48,244 nucleotides of DNA from JALYUM01 sp036688685. Its GTDB lineage: Bacteria; Pseudomonadota; Gammaproteobacteria; Burkholderiales; Burkholderiaceae_D. The notes below the pieces were generated by a model. That model did not search any database, had not been told where the DNA came from, and saw nothing but the letters and a program-made list of their open reading frames with translations. The stretch is taken from NCBI RefSeq assembly GCF_036688685.1, contig NZ_JAQQPS010000034.1, positions 1 to 48,244 of the forward strand, given 5' to 3'. The stretch's first letter is position 1; each line of letters opens with the position of its first letter. This document shows, piece after piece, positions 48,105 through 48,244 of the stretch. The position numbers and the translations under genes were made by a program.

Positions 48105-48132
48105 TTGACAAGCCCCATGGATCATCTATAAT
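48105..48132 (+). promoter_or_regulatory. Consensus promoter of tRNA-Gly
   Basis: TTGACA (48105-48110), 16 bp, TATAAT (48127-48132), both perfect, then a GC-rich discriminator gcgggcc typical of stringently controlled stable RNA genes. The start is expected near 48139, about 30 nt before the tRNA. Confidence 0.92.
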
Positions 48133-48169
48133 GCGGGCCTGTTGTGAACGAAGCAGCACGAAGAGCCAA

Positions 48170-48244
48170 GCGGGAGTAGCTCAGTTGGTAGAGCGCAACC
48201 TTGCCAAGGTTGAGGTCGAGAGTTCGAGCCTCTTCTCCCGCTCC
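48170..48244 (+). tRNA. tRNA-Gly (GCC), last base outside window
   Basis: Acceptor gcgggag/ctcccgc, D-arm gctcagttggtagagc, anticodon GCC at 48203-48205 in aaccttGCCaaggtt, and T-arm with GTTCGAG. The window ends at CC of the encoded CCA. Other tRNA genes may follow. Confidence 0.97.

Overview
The window reads as chromosomal core sequence of a high-GC betaproteobacterium, most likely an Oxalobacteraceae member (Massilia/Duganella/Janthinobacterium group). The basis is gene content and order: earP-efp with an arginine-32 type EF-P, the yceD-rpmF-plsX-fabH-fabD-fabG-acpP-fabF block, rpoE-rseA-degQ-lepA-lepB-rnc-era-recO-pdxJ-acpS, and uvrC-pgsA followed by tRNA-Gly. The family assignment is an inference from this synteny; no database search was possible.

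Layout. 1-241: two identical tRNA-Glu genes and a terminator. 266-3705 (+): earP and efp (translation of polyproline), then an exported amidase-signature enzyme. 3701-3878: a short element with terminal inverted repeats and a 5-bp flanking direct repeat, lying between convergent genes. 3859-8815 (-): a lipoprotein resembling TssQ with a membrane pseudokinase/PEGA protein, the DEAD-box helicase dbpA, a small unknown gene, tRNA-fMet, and a methyltransferase coupled to a small zinc-ribbon gene. 8855-13875 (-): sbcD-sbcC with a LexA-like box upstream. 14031-18836 (+): an FNR/Anr-type site ahead of a hemerythrin-like gene, a DUF349 coiled protein, moaE-crcB (overlapping), and yiaA. 18823-19152 (-): a probable frameshifted secreted-protein gene. 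19243-26837 (+): clpB behind a sigma-32 promoter, rraA, aceA (isocitrate lyase), rlmJ, and an EAL-HDOD protein. 26843-28220 (-): an RsmI-like methylase and a Maf/YceF pyrophosphatase. 28399-34932 (+): the fatty acid synthesis cluster with yceD and rpmF. 35027-38413 (+): a YgfX-like protein, rpoE behind a sigma-E-type promoter, a short soluble rseA, degQ, and a glutaredoxin-like gene. 38577-48244 (+): lepA-lepB-DUF4845-rnc-era-recO-pdxJ-acpS, uvrC, pgsA, and the promoter and body of tRNA-Gly.

Most genes are housekeeping: translation and ribosome/rRNA maturation (efp, rpmF, yceD, rlmJ, era, rnc, lepA, dbpA, tRNAs), lipid synthesis (fab cluster, acpS, pgsA), DNA repair (sbcDC, uvrC, recO) and envelope or heat stress (clpB, rpoE, rseA, degQ). 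No CRISPR array, insertion sequence with transposase, prophage or defence island was seen. The second-look items are regulatory sites, the TIR element, the pseudokinase/lipoprotein pair, the shortened anti-sigma factor, a broken secreted-protein gene, and a candidate structured short transcript ahead of lepA.
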